A stretch of DNA of 8,870 nt. Source: DUZB01 sp964407525. Its GTDB lineage: Bacteria; Desulfobacterota; DSM-4660; Desulfatiglandales; Desulfatiglandaceae. The notes below the pieces were generated by a model. That model worked only from the letters and a program-made list of their open reading frames with translations. It was not told where the DNA came from and did no database searches. Positions 5,578 to 8,870 of this stretch are shown in pieces. The stretch lies in assembly GCA_964407525.1 (NCBI GenBank), contig CAYOWC010000207.1:1-8870 (forward strand), written 5' to 3'. A program made the position numbers and the translations under genes. The stretch's first letter is position 1; each line of letters starts with the position of its first letter.

Positions 5578-5841
5578 AATTTCCTTCCGATGCTATTTGT
5601 CAAAGGTTCCCGGCAGGTATCGACCCATAGGGTAAAGGGTCTTGCCGGCATTTCAAGTTCCCAGCAGGATTAATTATCTTCCCGTTGGAAAAGACATTGT
5701 TTCTCCCTCACTTCCTCTGGCAGCAATCTATGGCAACAGGGCATACCCTTCAAAGGCCTTATCCAAAAAAAGCTGCAACTATACATTTAAAGATCAAAGA
5801 AATCCAGCCAATGCGTTTACCTTATAGGGATAAAAGGGGGT
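5578..5841. other. Gene-free leader region upstream of the cyclase gene
   Basis: No credible coding sequence on either strand. As the 5' leader of the minus-strand cyclase it holds a possible nested hairpin: CCGGCA at 5610-5615 pairs with TGCCGG at 5643-5648, and inside it GACCC at 5622-5626 pairs with GGGTC at 5637-5641. No known riboswitch consensus is recognised, and no strong -35/-10 pair stands out. The right end runs into the REP-like palindrome at 5842. Confidence 0.4.
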
Positions 5842-5865
5842 GGGGTCAAGGCTGCTTTTGACTCA
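5842..5865. repeat. REP-like palindrome, copy 4 (upstream of RAYT remnant 2)
   Basis: ggggtcaaggctgcttttga followed by ctca, with GTCAAG facing CTTTTGAC. It lies 27 bp before the RAYT start at 5893. The intervening bases (ttatgaaaaagac...) match those between copy 3 and the first RAYT start. Confidence 0.6.
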
Positions 5866-5892
5866 GGTTATGAAAAAGACCAATGTGATGAC

Positions 5893-6215
5893 ATGGTCAG
5901 ACCACTGAGAATCCAGTTTCCGGATGCCTGGTATCATGTCATGAACCGTGGCAGGCGAGGTGAAGATATCTTTTCCGGGAAAAAAAATATGAGTCGTTTA
6001 TTGATTTATCCATAAAACATCTTCGTGGTGACACTCTAAAGGATGCCGGGAACTTTTTCGGAATAGTAAAAAGCAGTACAGTTAGCAGTATTGACAGAGG
6101 ATTGAAACGTGAAATGCTGAAGGATAGTGCAAATTCTTTCAAGAATACCCGTCCCCCATGTCCCAGGTTGACATCCTCTCCTGTCAAAACAAGCGTCTTT
6201 AAATCTGCGATTTGA
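5893..6215 (+). pseudogene. RAYT transposase reduced to its two ends, with a frameshift in an A8 run
   Basis: From ATG 5893 the frame reads MVRPLRIQFPDAWYHVMNRG then RRGEDIFSGK, the RAYT N-terminus, and stops at 6013-6015. In the -1 frame from the A run at 5980-5987 the sequence reads on as YESFIDLSIKHLRGDTLKDA, GNFFGIVKSSTVSSIDRGLK and REMLKDSANSF, ending at TGA 6213-6215. That second part matches the C-terminal DNA-binding region of RAYTs of this group (type LRGDxLKEIGxxFGIxxxSTVSSxxxRxK). The central portion with the HUH motif and catalytic tyrosine is deleted. The two ends would total about 106 residues if joined by a -1 slip at A AAA AAT (5982-5988), so this is either decay or a miniature derivative. 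It is a separate copy from the remnant at 2322. Confidence 0.7.
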
Positions 6216-6250
6216 CTCTCTCCATTTCAAGAAAACTCAAAATGGACGTC

Positions 6251-6310
6251 TATTATGCACGATATTGCGGAAAAGCCTCGACTAATTTGCAATTTTATGC
6301 ATAATAGTCG
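6251..6310 (+). promoter_or_regulatory. Palindromic region upstream of the ATPase gene, candidate operator
   Basis: TATTATGCA at 6251-6259 is inverted as TGCATAATA at 6298-6306. The right copy contains the perfect 10-bp palindrome TTATGCATAA (6295-6304). A second inverted pair, CGACTA at 6279-6284 and TAGTCG at 6305-6310, is interleaved with it. A -10-like CATAAT (6300-6305) lies within the right arm, but no good -35 is seen. The symmetry fits a dimeric regulator site; a T run at 6314-6318 also leaves a weak terminator possible. Confidence 0.4.
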
Positions 6311-6333
6311 AATCTTTTTGTGTGGGGTGGAAT

Positions 6334-7455
6334 ATGCGGCGTCAGCAAACACAGAATATTGTCAGTGATCTCAAAAAGAAGATGGTTTTTCTCACGGGTC
6401 CCCGGCAGGTCGGAAAAACTTGGTTGGCCCAGGAGATCGCCAAATCATTTTCCGAAAGCCTCTATTTGAATTATGACAGCTATGGGGACCGTGAAATCAT
6501 CAAGAAAGAGGCATGGCTGAACAAAACAGAGTTATTAATTCTCGATGAACTCCACAAAATGAAGGACTGGAAGAATTATCTGAAGGGGGTATATGATACC
6601 AAACCCGCCCAAATGATGATTCTGGTGACTGGAAGCGCTAGATTGGAGGCTTTTCGGCAGACTGGCGATTCCTTGGCTGGAAGATTTTTCAGGCAAAGGC
6701 TGCTCCCTTTTTCACCGGCTGAACTGATTCATGTGGGCGAGGCTTTCAGTTTTGACAGGTTTCTGGAGCGTGGCGGGTTTCCTGAGCCTTTTATGGCGGA
6801 AGGTCATGAAGATGCCGACCGTTGGCGGATGCAATATGTGGATGGATTGATACGGACCGACATCCTCGATTTTGAAAGAATACATGATTTCAAAGCTATG
6901 CAGATGGTTCTGGATGTTTTACGAAACCGGATCGGTTCTCCGCTTTCCTACACATCCATCGCCGAAGACATTCAGGTTGCTCCGAACACCGTCAAAAAAT
7001 ACATTCAGATTCTTGAATCTCTCTATATCATTTTCAGAGTACCGCCGTTTTCCAAAAACATTGCGCGATCCATTCTCAAGGAACCCAAAATCTATTTCTT
7101 TGATACCGGCCTGGTACGGGGTAACGAGGGGGTGCGGTTTGAGAATATGGTTGCCCTTTGTCTTTTGAAACACGTTTACGCACAAGTGGATCTTAAGGGG
7201 CAACCATTGGCGTTGCATTATATGCGGACCAAGGATGGAGCCGAAGTTGATTTTTGTTTGGCCAAAGACAATAAACCGGAACTGATGATTGAAGCGAAAC
7301 GGTCGAATCCCAATCCCGGTAGAAGCCTTTTGAATTTCCACAAACGTTATGGAATTCCCGGCATACAGGTTGTGATGCATCTCAAAAGGGAAAAAGAAGA
7401 TCGCGGAATTGAGATTCGAAGGGCTGAGAATTATCTTTGCTCGTTGACGCTTTAA
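6334..7455 (+). CDS. AAA+ ATPase with C-terminal DUF4143 region
   Basis: A 373-residue protein counted from ATG 6334. An in-frame GTG at 6322 is also possible, but GGGGTGG at 6324-6330 fits the ATG as ribosome site, and the family usually starts close to this point. Walker A is GPRQVGKT (residues 22-29), Walker B is LLILDE (67-72), and a sensor-1 region is ILVTGSARLEAFRQTGDSLA. A winged-helix-like segment lies around 200-236 (SYTSIAEDIQVAPNTVKKYI). The C-terminal third is the DUF4143 region, with a PD-(D/E)XK-like pattern: EVDF near 304-307 and IEAK at 319-322. Proteins of this family are common, often horizontally transferred and of unknown biological role; binding of DNA is likely from the domains, nuclease activity unproven. 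It stands alone, with palindromes upstream that could be a self-regulation site. The frame is intact. Confidence 0.85.
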   Translation: MRRQQTQNIVSDLKKKMVFLTGPRQVGKTWLAQEIAKSFSESLYLNYDSYGDREIIKKEAWLNKTELLILDELHKMKDWKNYLKGVYDTKPAQMMILVTGSARLEAFRQTGDSLAGRFFRQRLLPFSPAELIHVGEAFSFDRFLERGGFPEPFMAEGHEDADRWRMQYVDGLIRTDILDFERIHDFKAMQMVLDVLRNRIGSPLSYTSIAEDIQVAPNTVKKYIQILESLYIIFRVPPFSKNIARSILKEPKIYFFDTGLVRGNEGVRFENMVALCLLKHVYAQVDLKGQPLALHYMRTKDGAEVDFCLAKDNKPELMIEAKRSNPNPGRSLLNFHKRYGIPGIQVVMHLKREKEDRGIEIRRAENYLCSLTL

Positions 7456-7505
7456 AAAAAATTGAGTCTGAGCAAATCAGTGAGTTTCCGGCTTAGAGGG
7501 AGGAC

Positions 7506-7535
7506 AAAAAAAAAGGTTAGCAACACGCGCTAACC
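7506..7535 (-). terminator. Intrinsic terminator of the tRNA-Lys transcript
   Basis: On the minus strand GGTTAGC (7535-7529) pairs with GCTAACC (7521-7515) around a 7-nt loop and is followed at once by nine T residues (7514-7506). It lies 13 bp beyond the encoded CCA end of the tRNA. Confidence 0.9.
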
Positions 7536-7548
7536 CCTTGAATTTACT

Positions 7549-7625
7549 TGGTGGGCCGTGCGAGAATCGAACTCGCGACCAACGGATTAAAAGTCCGCTG
7601 CTCTACCAAGCTGAGCTAACGGCCC
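7549..7625 (-). tRNA. tRNA-Lys: tRNA-Lys (anticodon TTT), CCA encoded
   Basis: The minus strand folds as a complete cloverleaf of 77 nt. The acceptor GGGCCGT pairs fully with ACGGCCC, followed by A73 and an encoded CCA (7551-7549). The D arm is GCTC...GAGC, and the T arm carries TTCGATT between GCGAG and CTCGC. The anticodon stem is GCGGA/TCCGT with one G-T pair, and the loop CTTTTAA gives anticodon TTT. A consensus promoter lies just upstream and a strong terminator just downstream, so it is a single-gene transcription unit. Confidence 0.97.
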
Positions 7626-7640
7626 ACAACGAAAAAAGAA

Positions 7641-7669
7641 TATATACAACCTATCTTTTCATTTGTCAA
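7641..7669 (-). promoter_or_regulatory. Sigma-70 promoter of tRNA-Lys
   Basis: On the minus strand TTGACA (7669-7664), a spacer of exactly 17 bp, then TATATA (7646-7641). The tRNA 5' end is 15 bp further on, leaving a leader of under 10 nt. A near-consensus promoter, as expected for a stable RNA gene. Confidence 0.85.
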
Positions 7670-7703
7670 AATGTTTTTTCAATAGGCAGACAATTAAAAG
7701 GAA

Positions 7704-8741
7704 TCAGCATTCCACAAAGATCTGTTGCAATATAAGATTTTTTTCTTCGTCGTTGGGTTCGTATGGATAGTTCCACTGTTTCACGTCGGGAAGGCAGTTG
7801 CCGAAAGGACGGTTGCACGCCACCTTGCCGTCATCCCCTAAACATCCGGTGGTCATAAATGGAATGCCCATGCGTATGATTTCAGATATCCGCTCATCAG
7901 ACAGACCGAACCTGACAATTCTTCCGTCCGAATCAAATTTCATGTCGTCAAATCCGGCCAGGCCTTCTTCCATAATATAACGGGCCAGCTGCACTCTCAA
8001 ATAGGTCGGCCAAGGAGGTTGCGCTCTCCCCGTAAGGGCCGATTCTTCTTCCGCAAAAAATGAGAACAGGTGCGACATGACCCCCATTTTCCGAAGCTTT
8101 GCCATGAGGGCCGTCATCTGTTGTTCCGTTTCGCCCATTCCCACCATAATGTGGGCGCCTACATTGCCGCGTCCAAACAGATCCACGCTGGATTCCATTA
8201 TTTCCCAGTATTTTTCCCATTTGTGCGGGCCTGAGACCCCTTTCCCCCTGTAGGTGGAAAACAGTTCTTCCGTCGCCAGATCAATGGCAACTCCGATCTT
8301 GTCCGCCCCCACACGTTTGAGTTCGGCCAGGTCGCCTCGCTCCATAATAGTGGGGCTTATAAGGACAGATATGGGAACCTTTGTATCGGCGCTGAGTCTC
8401 TTGGTCATATGGATGGTATCGTTCGTACATTTACCGTTGGTGATCATAGAAATACAGGTTCTCTTCACATAGGAGGGCGCCCCGTTAATGGCATCGCAAA
8501 TCCCGTCCATGGAAAAAACAGGCCACTCCACATGAATAAAGCTTTTCTCCTGGTAGGTTCCCGGACGTTTCTTGGCCAACCCGCAGTATGCGCAGTTGGC
8601 GGAGCAGCCCTCGGGATAATGAACCAGGAGATTTACACAGCGGTTCACGGCCCCACGATACATCCTCCCTCGCGCGAGCCCCAGACATATGGCCGTCGCA
8701 TGACTCATCTTCGCGTAATTAGGACTTTGTTGTTTTGTCAT
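7704..8741 (-). CDS. Radical SAM protein, BioB-related (LipS2-like candidate)
   Basis: A 345-residue protein. The radical SAM cluster motif CxxxCxxC is C46-SAN-C50-AY-C53, placed as usual after the first strand (LLVHYPEGCSANCAYCG). The middle follows the TIM-barrel pattern of the superfamily (MITNGKC, then VPISVLISP, VGADKIGVAIDLATEELF, and VGAHIMVGMGETEQQM). The C-terminal segment around 297-327 has three more cysteines (C300, C309, C316) in TGCLGDDGKVACNRPFGNCL, followed by NYPYEP. This is a likely auxiliary iron-sulfur site, as in enzymes that insert sulfur. The pattern resembles biotin-synthase-related proteins, including the LipS1/LipS2 type of lipoyl synthase found in anaerobes; that assignment is inference. 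ATG 8741 is taken as start, with AAGGA about 12 nt upstream (long); ATG 8708 is an alternative. A partner gene could lie beyond the window. Confidence 0.75.
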   Translation of the reverse strand: MTKQQSPNYAKMSHATAICLGLARGRMYRGAVNRCVNLLVHYPEGCSANCAYCGLAKKRPGTYQEKSFIHVEWPVFSMDGICDAINGAPSYVKRTCISMITNGKCTNDTIHMTKRLSADTKVPISVLISPTIMERGDLAELKRVGADKIGVAIDLATEELFSTYRGKGVSGPHKWEKYWEIMESSVDLFGRGNVGAHIMVGMGETEQQMTALMAKLRKMGVMSHLFSFFAEEESALTGRAQPPWPTYLRVQLARYIMEEGLAGFDDMKFDSDGRIVRFGLSDERISEIIRMGIPFMTTGCLGDDGKVACNRPFGNCLPDVKQWNYPYEPNDEEKNLILQQIFVEC

Positions 8742-8807
8742 GGTTTAGGACATTCCTTGTTTTTTGTTAGGGGTACGCACTTGTTTAAAACTTTATTTAG
8801 ATTGAAC

Positions 8808-8864
8808 CGCAAAGTCGCGAAGGCCGCAAAGCCTTTTTCGAATCGGAACGGACGATTCGAAAAA
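8808..8864. repeat. CGCAAAG repeat cluster followed by an 11-bp perfect hairpin
   Basis: CGCAAAG at 8808-8814, CGCGAAG at 8816-8822 and CGCAAAG at 8825-8831 form a short near-tandem array. From memory, this kind of sequence is common between genes in anaerobic deltaproteobacteria. Directly behind it TTTTTCGAATC (8834-8844) and GATTCGAAAAA (8854-8864) form a perfect inverted repeat with a 9-nt loop. Neither strand has a T tract on the 3' side of the stem, so it is not a normal terminator. The stretch 8742-8870 has no gene. Confidence 0.6.
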
Positions 8865-8870
8865 ACAGCC

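Noticed and set aside
6168..6187. TTGACA-N8-TGTCAA as promoter or IS200/IS605 end
   Set aside because: No -10 box at proper distance and no associated orfB or terminal structure; it falls within the tail of the RAYT remnant and is probably chance.
6221..6246. Inverted repeat TCCATTT / AAATGGA as terminator of the RAYT remnant
   Set aside because: 12-nt loop, AT-rich stem and no T tract; too weak to call.
6919..7380. 153-codon minus-strand frame
   Set aside because: Fully antisense to the ATPase gene, which has clear Walker motifs and an intact frame.

Overview
The window looks like an accessory stretch of a Gram-negative anaerobe, most likely a sulfate reducer of the Desulfobacterota. This rests on three gene types: REP-associated transposase (RAYT) remnants with an N-terminus beginning MARPLRIQFP, an AAA/DUF4143 ATPase, and a BioB/LipS2-like radical SAM protein. 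The assignment is inferred from family resemblance, not from a marker gene. Base composition is patchy: the minus-strand cyclase gene is GC-rich, while the VapBC pair and its surroundings are AT-rich. That fits a mosaic built by transfer and insertion.

Layout. Positions 1-143 hold the last 46 codons of an unidentified plus-strand gene. Positions 138-415 carry direct repeats and a pair of inverted 26-bp palindromic repeats. Positions 421-809 hold two decayed minus-strand fragments, an unidentified C-terminus and a HigA antitoxin remnant; the HigA piece ends next to a REP-like palindrome. A second REP-like copy (924-948) appears to supply the -35 box of a plus-strand gene for a periplasmic PotD-like binding protein (1041-2219). 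A third REP copy with a decayed RAYT, then a 178-bp MITE-like element, lie upstream of an intact vapBC toxin-antitoxin pair (2791-3440).

On the minus strand, a short ketopantoate reductase fragment (3480-3590) sits downstream of a large exported protein made of two tandem cyclase-family domains (3649-5577). Positions 5578-5841 have no gene. A fourth REP copy precedes a second RAYT, reduced to its N- and C-terminal ends (5893-6215). A plus-strand AAA+ ATPase with a DUF4143 region follows (6334-7455), with palindromes in its upstream region.

The right end looks more like chromosomal backbone, all on the minus strand. It holds a radical SAM enzyme (7704-8741), then tRNA-Lys(TTT) with its own promoter and a strong intrinsic terminator. 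A repeat-rich edge follows (8808-8864). The debris lies on the 3' side of the tRNA, a position often used by integrating elements, although no integrase or att duplication is visible here.

How the genes relate. Only vapBC is a clear operon; its two genes overlap by 4 bp. The binding protein has no permease or ATPase partner in view. The cyclase may once have been followed by panE. The most notable items are the duplicated exported cyclase and the REP/RAYT/MITE debris beside or at the upstream boundary of several genes. I see no CRISPR array, no intact transposase and no clear multi-gene new system.
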